64,000 bases of DNA from Cryobacterium zongtaii (GCF_002909375.1 NZ_PPXD01000007.1:1-64000); one strand, 5' to 3'. Counted from the first letter of the stretch, positions 19,695 through 28,545 are shown. Made by a program: numbers and translations. Notes: generated by a model from the letters alone, not told the origin.

Positions 19695-20762
19695 ATGACC
19701 CGGATCGATTCCCCGCCGCGCCGGCCCAGCCGCCTGGCCCGCCTGCCCATCATCCACCAGCTCCACCAGAGCGTCGGCCTGCAACGCGGGATGCTCGTGG
19801 CCGGCCTGGTCATCACGGCACTGTTCGTGCTCACCGCCATCCTGGCGCCGCTGGTCGCGCCGTACGGCTACAGCCAGCTGCGCGGTCCGGACGGGGTCTT
19901 CGGCGCCCAGCAGCCGCCAGGTGGCGCACACCTGTTCGGCACCACCGTCGGCGGTTACGACGTGTTGTCCAGGGTGCTCTGGGGTGCCCAGACGGCCCTG
20001 TTCGTGATTGTGGTCGCCGTCCTGCTGTCGATCTTCGCCGGCGTGTTCCTGGGCCTGGTGTCCGGGTACTTCGGCGGCTGGCTCGACCGCGTGCTCGTCG
20101 TCGTCTGTGACGCCGTGTACGCCTTCCCATCGCTGCTGCTGGCCATCGTGATGTCCATCGTCATCTCCGGCGGCAAATCCGACCTCGTCGGCGGGGTCAT
20201 GGCGGCAGCCATCTCGATCACCGTGGTGTTCATCCCGCAGTACTTCAGGGTGATCCGGGCCGAGACCGTGCGGATCAAATCCGAGGCCTACGTCGAATCC
20301 GCCCGGGTGCTGGGTTCCGGCAACATCCGGATCATGGTGCGGCACGTGTTGCGCAACGCCACGCGAACGCTGCCACTGATCTTCACTCTCAACTCCTCCG
20401 AGGCGATCCTCACCCTCGCCGGACTCGGCTTCCTCGGTTTCGGCATCGAACCGACCGCCGCATCCGAATGGGGCTACGACCTCAACAAGGCGATCTCCGA
20501 CGTGTCCAGCGGCATCTGGTGGACCTCGTTGTTCCCCGGGCTCGCGATCGTGTTGGTGGTGATGGGCATCACCCTGGTCGGCGAGAGTCTCAACGACCTG
20601 GCCGACCCACGACTGCGCGGCCGCCGCGCGGTCGGCGCCAACGCCGGCCTGGTCGCCGAGACCTCCGTGGTCCCCGGCGGTACCCTGACCGCCGGCCCCG
20701 GCGGTCTCGGCGGGCTCGAAAGCGGCCCCCTCCACACCAACGACGGCGAGGCCACCTCATGA
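19695..20762 (+). CDS. ABC transporter permease, DppC/OppC type
   Basis: A 355-residue partner permease. After the first helix (MLVAGLVITALFVLTAILAPLVAPYG) it has the DppC hallmark HLFGTTVGGYDVLSRVLWGAQ and the EAA loop AYVESARVLGSGNIRIMVRH. The last 40 residues are a Gly-rich hydrophilic tail absent from the standard family. ATG 19695 lies 2 nt after the stop of the first permease gene, and the end overlaps the dual ATPase gene by 4 bp, so the three are co-translated. Confidence 0.91.
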   Translation: MTRIDSPPRRPSRLARLPIIHQLHQSVGLQRGMLVAGLVITALFVLTAILAPLVAPYGYSQLRGPDGVFGAQQPPGGAHLFGTTVGGYDVLSRVLWGAQTALFVIVVAVLLSIFAGVFLGLVSGYFGGWLDRVLVVVCDAVYAFPSLLLAIVMSIVISGGKSDLVGGVMAAAISITVVFIPQYFRVIRAETVRIKSEAYVESARVLGSGNIRIMVRHVLRNATRTLPLIFTLNSSEAILTLAGLGFLGFGIEPTAASEWGYDLNKAISDVSSGIWWTSLFPGLAIVLVVMGITLVGESLNDLADPRLRGRRAVGANAGLVAETSVVPGGTLTAGPGGLGGLESGPLHTNDGEATS

Positions 20763-22468
20763 GCGATATCCGCACCGACCAGCAGACCATCCTCAGGATC
20801 GACGACCTCGGCGTGTCCTTCTCCACCGATGCCGGCGCCGTTCGCGCCGTCGACGGGGTCACTCTCAGCGTGCGCCGCGGCGAGGTCCTCGCCATCGTCG
20901 GCGAGAGCGGCAGCGGCAAGACCGTCACCGCCAAGACCATCCTCGGGCTGCTGCCGGAGACCGCGGTCTCCGAGGGCGCCGTGATCCTCACCAGCAGGGA
21001 TGGGGCGAGTGAGAACAACGTCATCGCGCTCAGCCGCCAGCGCCTGCGCCAGGTGCGCGGCACCGACGTCTCCATGGTGTTCCAGGAGCCGTCCACGGCG
21101 CTGAACCCGGTATACACCGTCGGCTGGCAGATCATGGAGGGCATCAGGGCGCACGGCACCGTCAGCCGCGCCGACGCCAGGAAGAAGGCCATCGAGATCC
21201 TCGGCAGGGTCGGCATCCCCGACCCCGAGGTGCGGGTCAACTACTACCCGCATCAGTTCTCCGGCGGTCAGAAGCAGCGGGTGGTGATCGCCATGGCCCT
21301 GGTCCTCGAACCGGGCCTGATCGTCGCCGACGAACCCACGACCGCGCTCGACGTGACCGTGCAGGCCGAGATTCTCGACCTGCTCCGACGCTGCCGCGAC
21401 GAGTTCGGGACCGCGATCGTGCTGATCACCCACAACATGGGTGTCGTGGCCGACCTCGCCGACAGGGTCGCGGTGATGTACCAGGGCAAGGTCGTCGAGG
21501 AAGCCGACGCTCAGACCCTCTTCAGCTCACCCCAGGATCCGTACACGCAGAAGCTACTCGCAGCGGTGCCGTATGTGGGCCAGGGGGTCGTGCGGGCGGC
21601 GGAGCGGGCCGAGGCCCGTTCCCCGGAGTGGGCCGCACAAACCCCCGTCGTCGTCGCGGACAACCTGCGCATCCAATACCCCGGCAGGCTCGGCCGGCCG
21701 GGCTTTGTGGCCGTGGACGGAGTGAGCTTCTCGATCCGCCCGGGCGAGGTGCTCGGCCTGGTGGGGGAGAGCGGGTCGGGTAAGACCACCATCGGCCGGG
21801 CCATCGCCGGCCTCACCAGGGTCACCGACGGGTCCCTCACCGTTCTCGGACACGAGATGAACGGATTCAAGGAGCGCCGGTTCAAGCACCTTCGCAGCGA
21901 TATCGGCTTCGTGTTCCAGGACCCGGCCTCCAGCTTCAACCCGCTGCTCACCATTGCGGACTGCGTCGCCGAACCCCTCGTGGTACACGGCAGGGCCGCC
22001 AACCCCCGGGCCGCGCGAGCACGGGTCGACGAACTGCTCGAGGCCGTCCAGCTGCCGCGTGCCTTCGGTGACCGCTTCCCGCACGAGCTCAGCGGGGGTC
22101 AGCGCCAGCGGGCCAGCCTGGCCAGGGCCCTGGCGCTGGAACCTGCCCTGCTGATCGCGGACGAACCGACCTCAGCGCTGGACGTGTCTGTGCAGGCCAG
22201 GGTGCTGGAACTCTTCGCGGAGCTGCAGCGCGAATTCGGCTTCGCGGCCCTTTTCATCAGCCACGACCTCGCCGTTGTGGACATCCTCGCCGACCGGATC
22301 GCCGTGCTCTACCACGGTCGCCTGGTCGAGGAGGGCACCGGCGCCCAGGTGCTCGGATCGCCCCGGGACCCGTACACCCAGCGGCTTCTCGCGTCGCTGC
22401 CGGTGCCCGATCCGGCCGCCCAGGCGAAGCGGCGGGACGAACTCCGGAGGCTGCGTGCGGCAGGATAG
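20759..22468 (+). CDS. Dual ABC ATPase, DppD-DppF fusion type
   Basis: A 569-residue protein with two complete nucleotide-binding domains, a fusion common in actinobacterial oligopeptide importers. Domain 1: Walker A GESGSGKTVT, signature FSGGQKQRVVIAMAL, Walker B LIVADEPTTALD, switch His in LITHNM. Domain 2 (from about residue 300): GESGSGKTTIG, LSGGQRQRASLARAL, LLIADEPTSALD, FISHDL. Each ends with the peptide-transporter C-terminal sequence YTQKLLAAVP or YTQRLLASLP. It starts on the ATGA overlap with the second permease and drives the importer. Confidence 0.94.
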   Translation: MSDIRTDQQTILRIDDLGVSFSTDAGAVRAVDGVTLSVRRGEVLAIVGESGSGKTVTAKTILGLLPETAVSEGAVILTSRDGASENNVIALSRQRLRQVRGTDVSMVFQEPSTALNPVYTVGWQIMEGIRAHGTVSRADARKKAIEILGRVGIPDPEVRVNYYPHQFSGGQKQRVVIAMALVLEPGLIVADEPTTALDVTVQAEILDLLRRCRDEFGTAIVLITHNMGVVADLADRVAVMYQGKVVEEADAQTLFSSPQDPYTQKLLAAVPYVGQGVVRAAERAEARSPEWAAQTPVVVADNLRIQYPGRLGRPGFVAVDGVSFSIRPGEVLGLVGESGSGKTTIGRAIAGLTRVTDGSLTVLGHEMNGFKERRFKHLRSDIGFVFQDPASSFNPLLTIADCVAEPLVVHGRAANPRAARARVDELLEAVQLPRAFGDRFPHELSGGQRQRASLARALALEPALLIADEPTSALDVSVQARVLELFAELQREFGFAALFISHDLAVVDILADRIAVLYHGRLVEEGTGAQVLGSPRDPYTQRLLASLPVPDPAAQAKRRDELRRLRAAG

Positions 22469-22473
22469 AAGTC

Positions 22474-23403
22474 ATGAGACGCGTCGAAGCAGATCCGTAT
22501 CCGATCGTTGCCAGTGACCTGACCGTCGAATACCCGGGCCACGGCGCCAGCCCCGCGTTCGTGGCGCTGCGCGGACTGACCCTGACCCTCGGCCGGGGGG
22601 AAGTCCTCGGACTGCTGGGCGAGAGCGGGTCGGGCAAGAGCACGATCGCCCGGGTGCTCTCCGGGGCGGACTCCGGGACCGGCCACGGTGACGTGCGCGC
22701 GCAGATCACCGGCGGGCAGGCGACGGTGCTCGGCTACCCGCTGCGGCGCATCGGCCGACGCAAACTCGCCAGGCTCACCTTCGGCGTGGGGATGCTCGCC
22801 CAGAATGCCGCGAGCACCCTCCCCGCCAGCCTCACCGTGGCGGACATCGTCGCCGAACCCGTCCTCGAACGCGATCGGCGCTACGACAGAGCGGCGTTGG
22901 AGACCCTTGTCGCGACGATGATCGACGCCGTGCGCCTGCCGCTCTCGGTGCTGGGCAAGTACCCCTATGAGCTCAGCAGCGGCCAACGCCAGCGTGTTGC
23001 ACTGGCCAGGGCCCTGGTCTTCGGGCCGACGCTGCTCATCGCCGATGAACCCACCGCGGGCGTGGATGCCCTGGTGCGCGACGATGTCATCGACCTGATC
23101 GGCGAGCTGCAACGAGAACGTGCCTTTTCGGCCGTGCTGATCAGCAACGACCTGAGCGTGCTCCGTCGGGTCGCCGACCGGATCGGGGTCATGCACCAGG
23201 GCGTCCTGGTCGGGCTGGGCACCATCGACGAGGTCTTCGACAACCCGTGGCATCCCTACGTCGTCGAACTCGCGGCGGCGCTGACGCTGGACGGCGCAGC
23301 TCTGGATTCCACCGTGCTGGATTCCACAGCTTCGGATTCCACCGTGCTGGATTCCCCGGCGCACGATGTCGGGGCCGACACCGACCGGAGCCCGGAGGCA
23401 TGA
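22474..23403 (+). CDS. Third ABC ATPase-like protein with altered switch motif
   Basis: A 309-residue ABC ATPase lying 5 nt after the dual ATPase gene. Walker A GESGSGKSTIAR, the Q-loop Gln in GMLAQNAASTL and Walker B LLIADEPTAGVD are intact. The signature is LSSGQRQR instead of LSGGQ, and the switch-loop His is Asn: LISNDLSV where both domains of the neighbour have THNM and SHDL. Loss of this His usually lowers or abolishes hydrolysis. The C-terminal 30 residues come from four 15-bp repeats. The domestic role is unclear: an accessory or regulatory subunit of the importer, or a degenerating paralogue. Stop overlaps the next gene by 4 bp. Confidence 0.85.
   Translation: MRRVEADPYPIVASDLTVEYPGHGASPAFVALRGLTLTLGRGEVLGLLGESGSGKSTIARVLSGADSGTGHGDVRAQITGGQATVLGYPLRRIGRRKLARLTFGVGMLAQNAASTLPASLTVADIVAEPVLERDRRYDRAALETLVATMIDAVRLPLSVLGKYPYELSSGQRQRVALARALVFGPTLLIADEPTAGVDALVRDDVIDLIGELQRERAFSAVLISNDLSVLRRVADRIGVMHQGVLVGLGTIDEVFDNPWHPYVVELAAALTLDGAALDSTVLDSTASDSTVLDSPAHDVGADTDRSPEA
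23302..23361 (+). repeat. Four tandem 15-bp repeats in the tail of the third ATPase
   Basis: Units start at 23302, 23317, 23332 and 23347; the core GGATTCC is constant in all four. They encode LDSTV, LDSTA, SDSTV and LDSPA. The repeat number is a multiple of codons so variation would stay in frame. Confidence 0.85.
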
Positions 23404-24392
23404 CCGGGCAGCACCGCGCGGTCCTCTCCGACGAACCCGAGCGCGACCCGGGCGGATGGCGGCCGACGGCCGGTCCGGTAGCCATCCTGCCCGAGGACAA
23501 CGCTCTCTTCGCCGGCGCCGTCGCGTCGGCCGGGGGAGTCGTCGCCCCGCTGTCACCGGACACCCGGGGACTCATCTGGCTGTCATACGCCCGCGCCGCG
23601 GAACTCGAGGAGGTGCTGGCGGAAAACCCCCAGATCGGCTGGGTGCAGCTGCCCTGGGCCGGTGTCGACGCTTTCGCCGACATTCTCTCCCGGCATCAGC
23701 GGCACGACCTGCTCGTGACCAGTGCCAAGGGCGCCTACGCCCAACCGGTGGCCGAACACGCGTTGGCCTTGATCCTGGCGTCGCTGAGGGTGCTCCCCGT
23801 GCGGGCCAGGGCGCGGTCCTGGAATTCGGTGCCCGCCGGAGCATCGCTCTACGGCCGGTCGGTGCTGATCATCGGGGCCGGCGGCATCGCCCGTGAACTG
23901 ATCCGGCTGCTCGAACCGTTCGGCACCCGCATCGTGGTGGCGCGTCGCAGCTCGGAGCCCGTGCCGGGAGCCGCCCGCACCGTGCCGGTGGGGCAGCTGA
24001 ACACGGAGCTGCCCCTGGCCGACATCGTGGTGGTCGCTGCCGCGTTGACCGGCGGCACCCGGCACCTGCTCGGCGGGGCCGAACTCGCCCTGATGGCGTC
24101 GACCGCCCACCTGGTGAACATCGCCAGAGGCCCCCTGGTCGACACCGACGCGCTCGTGGCCGCTCTGGCCGCCGGCACGTTCGCGGGCGCGGCCATCGAC
24201 GTCACCGACCCGGAACCGCTGCCGGACGGGCATCCGCTCTGGAGTGAGCCCCGGTGCCTCATCACGCCGCACATGGCCGACACGCCCGAGATGACCGCGC
24301 CGCTTCTGGCCGAGAGAATTCGGCTCAATGTGGCCGCTTTGCTGGGAAACGGGCCGTTTGTCGGGGTTGTCGACCCCGCTGCGGGGTACTGA
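23400..24392 (+). CDS. D-isomer-specific 2-hydroxyacid dehydrogenase
   Basis: A 330-residue NAD-dependent dehydrogenase. The Rossmann motif is in LIIGAGGIARELIR (third Gly replaced by Ala), and the catalytic Arg, Glu and His are in VNIARGPLVD, DVTDPEPLPDGHP and LITPHMAD. The family includes hydroxypyruvate/glyoxylate reductases and D-lactate dehydrogenases. The gene begins on the ATGA overlap with the ABC ATPase, so it is the last gene of the importer operon. This suggests that the imported solute is a hydroxy- or keto-acid derivative or a peptide containing one, but that is conjecture. Confidence 0.88.
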   Translation: MTGQHRAVLSDEPERDPGGWRPTAGPVAILPEDNALFAGAVASAGGVVAPLSPDTRGLIWLSYARAAELEEVLAENPQIGWVQLPWAGVDAFADILSRHQRHDLLVTSAKGAYAQPVAEHALALILASLRVLPVRARARSWNSVPAGASLYGRSVLIIGAGGIARELIRLLEPFGTRIVVARRSSEPVPGAARTVPVGQLNTELPLADIVVVAAALTGGTRHLLGGAELALMASTAHLVNIARGPLVDTDALVAALAAGTFAGAAIDVTDPEPLPDGHPLWSEPRCLITPHMADTPEMTAPLLAERIRLNVAALLGNGPFVGVVDPAAGY

Positions 24393-24406
24393 GCGTCCAC
24401 TCGGAT

Positions 24407-24434
24407 TTGGTGCACGGCGAACTTTTGGTAAAGT
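24407..24434 (+). promoter_or_regulatory. Promoter for tRNA-Asn
   Basis: TTGGTG (24407-24412), 16-nt spacer, TAAAGT (24429-24434). The tRNA begins 43 nt further on. Confidence 0.5.
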
Positions 24435-24477
24435 AACTACGCCGTTCAAGCGAGGGAAACTTTCGCTGAGCATGCAT

Positions 24478-24550
24478 TCCTCGATAGCTCAATTGGCAGA
24501 GCAGCGCACTGTTAATGCGCAGGTTCTTGGTTCGAGTCCAAGTCGGGGAG
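24478..24550 (+). tRNA. tRNA-Asn(GTT)
   Basis: A 73-nt cloverleaf. The acceptor arms TCCTCGA and TCGGGGA pair over 7 bp, the anticodon stem GCGCA/TGCGC encloses the loop CTGTTAA with anticodon GTT, and the T-arm is CTTGGTTCGAGTCCAAG. CCA is not encoded. Confidence 0.95.
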
Positions 24551-24552
24551 CG

Positions 24553-24591
24553 AAAAGGCCACTAGGGGCTCCACCCCCGGTGGCCTTTTTT
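24553..24591 (+). terminator. Intrinsic terminator after tRNA-Asn
   Basis: AAAAGGCCAC (24553-24562) pairs with GTGGCCTTTT (24580-24589), running into TTTTTT. A textbook Rho-independent terminator 2 nt after the tRNA. Confidence 0.9.
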
Positions 24592-24638
24592 GTGCGTGCC
24601 GCTAGTCTGATCCCGAAAAGATGCGAAAGGTGGCGGTT

Positions 24639-25514
24639 GTGTTCCCCTGGCAGACCCTCAGCGCTGTACTGGCCGTGCTCACCGTGGCCGTGGTCATTCT
24701 CTGGTTGCTTGCCGTGGCGCAGCAACGCCGCAGCCGCTTCGCCAGATCGGCGGCCGAACGCGTGCGCATCGACCTCGAGCTGTCCCTCGCCGAGCAGCAC
24801 GGGCGTCTCGCGATCATCCGCGAGCTGCAGGACATCGCCGTGCTGTCTCTCGCACGCCTCATCACCCGGGCCGAGGGGGCCCGGTACACGGCCGAGAGCG
24901 ACCCATCCACGGCCGTGCGCGCGGCGACGGCCCTGGTCGAGGACGGCAGGGTCGCTCTCGCCGACCTGCGCCGGGTCCTGACCATCGCCAGAGAGGGCGA
25001 GGCCATCGCGACCAGCGCACCGGGCCTGCAATCGGCCCGCAGCCTCTTCGGCGTGATGCGCGACGCCGGCCTGGCCGTCGCCTTCACCGAGTCTGGTGAC
25101 AGGTTCCCGCTCAAACCCGGGGCGGAGCTCGCCATCTACCGCATCCTGCAGAGCGCCCTCGCGAACGCGCTCAAGCACGGCGGGCCCGGCACCGAGGCCA
25201 GAGTGTCGTTCACCTGGACCCAGGACGGCCTGCAGCTCCTCATCGACGACGACGGCATCCGCGCGGCGGCCAAGCGGGAAAGCGCCTCGCCCTCGGATTT
25301 CGCCGCCAAGACCGCCTACACGATCGACGACGACCTCAAGGCCCTGAGCGAGAGCATCTCGGGCGCCGGGATCACCCAGATGCGCGAACGAGCCCAGCTC
25401 TTCGGCGGGATCTTCAACGCAGGAACCGTGCCTGGGGTCGGCTTCTCGGTCTCAGCCGTCTTCCCGTCGCTGCGGTTCCACAACGGTGTGCACGGCGTCA
25501 ACCTGACCCGCTGA
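24639..25514 (+). CDS. Histidine-kinase-like protein lacking the phospho-acceptor His
   Basis: A 291-residue protein with one N-terminal membrane helix (LSAVLAVLTVAVVILWLLAV) and a cytoplasmic HPK7-like region. Aligned with the kinase at 1403, RIARDMHDVVAHS becomes AIIRELQDIAVLS: the acceptor His is Gln64. The N-box LQSALANALKHG keeps the Asn but has lost the Glu, and the G1 box reads LLIDDDGI. The last Gly box ITQMRERAQLFGG is retained. It therefore looks like a pseudokinase that may still bind ATP and dimerise. GTG 24639 has an excellent AAAGGTGG site; ATG 24621 is an in-frame alternative. No response regulator is adjacent. Confidence 0.78.
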   Translation: MFPWQTLSAVLAVLTVAVVILWLLAVAQQRRSRFARSAAERVRIDLELSLAEQHGRLAIIRELQDIAVLSLARLITRAEGARYTAESDPSTAVRAATALVEDGRVALADLRRVLTIAREGEAIATSAPGLQSARSLFGVMRDAGLAVAFTESGDRFPLKPGAELAIYRILQSALANALKHGGPGTEARVSFTWTQDGLQLLIDDDGIRAAAKRESASPSDFAAKTAYTIDDDLKALSESISGAGITQMRERAQLFGGIFNAGTVPGVGFSVSAVFPSLRFHNGVHGVNLTR

Positions 25515-25537
25515 CCCGCACACAGCGTCTCAGCAGC

Positions 25538-26104
25538 TCAGCTTTCGAGGTCGTCCACACCGGGCAGCCAGGTCACGCCGGGCACACCCCAGCCGCGCTT
25601 CCGGCTGACCTTGGCGGCGATCTTGGCGTAAAAGTGTTCGAGCCGGTCCACGTAGAGGGTGCCGTCGAGGTGGTCGAACTCGTGCTGGAAAATCCGTGCC
25701 AGCCAGCCGTCGGCCCGGATCTCGAAGGGCTTCTGGTCAAGGTCCACGGCGCGCAACACGGCCGAGCCGGCCCGCTGCAGCGGAAACCGCTCGCCGGGAA
25801 ACGACAGGCACCCCTCGACGTCTTCGTCCTCATCGGCCTCACCGGCGGGGACCGGCGTGATCCAGAGCTCCGGATTGATCGCGACACCCCTGGTCTCGAC
25901 CTCGTCGTCGTCGAGGTAGCTGAACGTGAACAGCCGCAGCCCGACCCCCACCTGGGGTCCGGCGAGACCGACACCGGGAGCGGCATCCATCGTCTCGAAC
26001 ATGTCCTGCACCAGCGTGCGCAACTCGTCGTCGAACTCGACGACGGGAGCGGCGGGGGAGTGCAGGACGGGGTCACCTGAAATTACTATCGGTCGAACGG
26101 CCAT
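25538..26104 (-). CDS. def: Peptide deformylase
   Basis: A 188-residue metalloenzyme that removes the formyl group from nascent proteins. The three family motifs are present: GVGLAGPQVG (residues 44-53), EGCLSFPG with metal ligand Cys99, and QHEFDHLDG with His141, Glu142 and His145. An acidic insertion (EADEDEDVE) precedes motif 2. The start has no Shine-Dalgarno sequence, but TATCCT on the minus strand ends exactly 6 nt upstream, so the mRNA is probably leaderless. It diverges from the DMT transporter gene with only 40 bp between start codons. Confidence 0.95.
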   Translation of the reverse strand: MAVRPIVISGDPVLHSPAAPVVEFDDELRTLVQDMFETMDAAPGVGLAGPQVGVGLRLFTFSYLDDDEVETRGVAINPELWITPVPAGEADEDEDVEGCLSFPGERFPLQRAGSAVLRAVDLDQKPFEIRADGWLARIFQHEFDHLDGTLYVDRLEHFYAKIAAKVSRKRGWGVPGVTWLPGVDDLES

Positions 26105-26110
26105 TCACCA

Positions 26111-26138
26111 AGGATATCGGCATGGATCTCGATAGTCT
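26111..26138. promoter_or_regulatory. Divergent leaderless promoters of def and the DMT transporter
   Basis: On the minus strand TATCCT (26116-26111) lies 6 nt before the def ATG; on the plus strand TAGTCT (26133-26138) lies 6 nt before GTG 26145. The two -10 hexamers are only 16 bp apart, so each -35 region must overlap the other promoter. Confidence 0.5.
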
Positions 26139-26144
26139 CGTTGA

Positions 26145-27059
26145 GTGACTCCCGACCTGACAGACCTGGCTGGAGAGATCGCGATTGATCCACGCCAGGC
26201 AATCGGCATCCCGCTCGCGTTGATCGGCGCTGTCTTCCTCTCCCTTGGCGCACAATTCCAGCACCGCGGTGTGACCAAGGTGGAAGCTCACACGAGGGAA
26301 ATCACCGGCGGACTGAACACCCGGCAGCTGGTGCTCTTGCTCTCCCGGCCCTCCTGGGTGTTCGGCACCGTGATGCTCGGTCTGGCCATCGCCTTCCAGC
26401 TCACCAGCCTCGCCTTCGCGCCCCTCATCGTCGTGCAGCCCCTCGGGGCGGTGGCTCTGGTGATCACGGCGATCCTGAACGCCAGGGTCAGCCACGTCAA
26501 GCTGAACCGAGCCTCGGTCATCGCGATCGCGATGTGTGTCGGCGGGGTCGGGCTCTTTGTCACCGTCGCCGCTTTCACGGCGGTCGACAAGCCCGTGACG
26601 GATGCGAACCTGATCACCATCCTGGTGGTCCTCGCTGTGGTCCTGGCCGCCTTCGCCGTCGCGTTCGTGCTGCTGCGCAGCCGGTTCAAGGCGATTTTTT
26701 ACATCATCGGCGCCGGCGTGCTGTACGGATTCGTGGCCACCCTCGCCAAGGTGATCATCAACCGCATCCAGAACGGCAACGTCGAGTGGCTCACCGTCGT
26801 CTGCGTCGTCGGCCTGCTCCTCGCTGCTGCGTCGGGCGCCTACTTCGTGCAGAACGCATACTCATCGGGTCCGCCCGACCTCGTCATCGCGGGTCTGACC
26901 GTGATCGACCCGATGATCGCCGTCGGCATCGGCGTCATCGTGCTCGGCGAAGCCTCTCAGGCGCCGACCTGGGCCGCCGTTCTTTTCGCGGTCGCTGGCG
27001 CCGTGGCGATGTGGGGCGTCTTCAGGCTCGCGAAGTATCACCCGCAAACCCAGAGCTGA
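26145..27059 (+). CDS. DMT-superfamily membrane transporter
   Basis: A 304-residue membrane protein with about nine or ten hydrophobic segments in two halves, as in drug/metabolite transporters. The segment FAPLIVVQPLGAVALVITAILNARVS near residue 90 and its second-half counterpart (PDLVIAGLTVIDPMIAVGIGVIVLGE) are the typical repeat. The pattern also resembles NIPA-type magnesium transporters, so the substrate is open. GTG 26145 lies directly at the expected start of a leaderless mRNA; there is no ribosome-binding site. Confidence 0.82.
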   Translation: MTPDLTDLAGEIAIDPRQAIGIPLALIGAVFLSLGAQFQHRGVTKVEAHTREITGGLNTRQLVLLLSRPSWVFGTVMLGLAIAFQLTSLAFAPLIVVQPLGAVALVITAILNARVSHVKLNRASVIAIAMCVGGVGLFVTVAAFTAVDKPVTDANLITILVVLAVVLAAFAVAFVLLRSRFKAIFYIIGAGVLYGFVATLAKVIINRIQNGNVEWLTVVCVVGLLLAAASGAYFVQNAYSSGPPDLVIAGLTVIDPMIAVGIGVIVLGEASQAPTWAAVLFAVAGAVAMWGVFRLAKYHPQTQS

Positions 27060-27215
27060 CCGGTGCTTTTTCGTGAACGCGCCGCGTCTGGGGGGCTGCC
27101 ATGGGTCAAGCGGTTTAGAATAGGGTGCTAACACACCTCGACGGCGAGAATCGTTGAGACCCAGACTTCGCGCCGGACGCTGATCCCCGGCCCACCTACG
27201 TAGGGACTATCCCAC

Positions 27216-28511
27216 TTGAGCGCTTCATCTGATTTACCGGGCAGCTCGTCCGACCCGGCCATGCCGGGCACCACCCGACCCATCCGGGTTCTCATCGCCG
27301 CAGACACCTTCGCGCCGGATGTGAACGGTGCGGCCCGGTTCGCGGAACGGCTCGCCGCCGGCCTGGTCGGACGCGGCCACGTGGTGCAGATCATGGCTCC
27401 GGCTCCGACGCGCAAGCACGGCACCTGGACCGAGGTGCACGAGGGCGAATCGATGACCGTGCACCGTCTGCACAGCTGGCGGTGGCGCCCGCACGACTGG
27501 CTCCGCTTCGCGCTGCCGTGGATCGTGCGCAAGCAGAGCCGTGCCATCCTCGACTCCTTCCAGCCCGACGTCGTGCACTTCCAGTCCCACATCGTGGTGG
27601 GTCGCGGTGTGTCGATCGAGGCACAGAAGCGCGGGATCCGCATCATCGGCACCAACCACTTCATGCCGGAGAACATGCTGCAGTTCTCCCTCGTTCCCAA
27701 GGGTTTCCAGGACCAGCTCGTCAAGGCACTCTGGAAGGACGCTGAACATACCTTCAAGCGCGCAGAGGCCGTCACCACGCCGACCCGCCGGGCGGCGGAG
27801 TTCCTGGAGAAGTACACGGGGCTCGCGGGGGTGCAGGCCATCTCCTGCGGAATCGACGCCGACAACTATTCCCCCAGCTTCGCTCCGCGCACCGAGAACC
27901 GGATTCTCTTCGTCGGCCGGGTCACCGGTGAGAAGCAGATCGACGTCCTGGTGCAGGCCGTCGCCCTGTTGGATCCGAACCTGTGTGCCCAGGTTGAAAT
28001 CGTCGGCGGTGGCGACCAGCGCCGCAACCTGGAACACCTCGTGGAATCGCTCGGACTGAGCGCACAGTTCACGTTCACGGGTTATGTCACCGACGAGGAA
28101 CTGCGCGAGGCCTACACGCGTGCCACAGTGTTTGCGATGCCGTCCATTGCGGAACTGCAGAGCATTGCGACCATGGAAGCGATGGCGTCGGGTCTCCCGA
28201 TCGTGGCGGCGAACGCAATGGCGCTGCCGCACCTGGTTCACGACGGGCAGAACGGCTACCTGTTCGAGCCGGGCAGCGCCCAGGACCTTGCGGACAAGCT
28301 GACCCGCGTGTTCACGACGTCGCCCGACGAACTGGACGCCCTCAAGAACGAGTCGCTGAAGCTGATCGAGGCACACGACATCAAGCGCACCCTGACGACA
28401 TTCGAACGCCTCTACCGCGGCGTATCCACGGCGGACACGAACTCCAGCGTCCAGCCGGATCCGGCCGCGGCCCACCCTCCGGTCCTGGACGTCACGCCTC
28501 GGCGCGACTGA
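27216..28511 (+). CDS. Glycosyltransferase, GT4 family
   Basis: A 431-residue retaining glycosyltransferase with two Rossmann domains (GT-B). The N-terminal donor-side opening is VLIAADTFAPDVNGAARFAERLA, the C-domain starts RILFVGRVTGEKQIDVLVQA, and the E-x7-E motif is in AELQSIATMEAMASGLPIVAAN. Close families are actinobacterial GDP-mannose-dependent mannosyltransferases (PimB-like) and diacylglycerol glucosyltransferases, which act on membrane lipids on the inner face. The N-terminal 20 residues and the last 30 are low-complexity. The start is TTG 27216, with AGGGA upstream; ATG 27261 is an alternative. TAGAAT at 27116 may be the -10 element. Confidence 0.87.
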   Translation: MSASSDLPGSSSDPAMPGTTRPIRVLIAADTFAPDVNGAARFAERLAAGLVGRGHVVQIMAPAPTRKHGTWTEVHEGESMTVHRLHSWRWRPHDWLRFALPWIVRKQSRAILDSFQPDVVHFQSHIVVGRGVSIEAQKRGIRIIGTNHFMPENMLQFSLVPKGFQDQLVKALWKDAEHTFKRAEAVTTPTRRAAEFLEKYTGLAGVQAISCGIDADNYSPSFAPRTENRILFVGRVTGEKQIDVLVQAVALLDPNLCAQVEIVGGGDQRRNLEHLVESLGLSAQFTFTGYVTDEELREAYTRATVFAMPSIAELQSIATMEAMASGLPIVAANAMALPHLVHDGQNGYLFEPGSAQDLADKLTRVFTTSPDELDALKNESLKLIEAHDIKRTLTTFERLYRGVSTADTNSSVQPDPAAAHPPVLDVTPRRD

Positions 28512-28545
28512 AGGGCGGCGCCTGGCCGATACTATGGTCAGGCAC

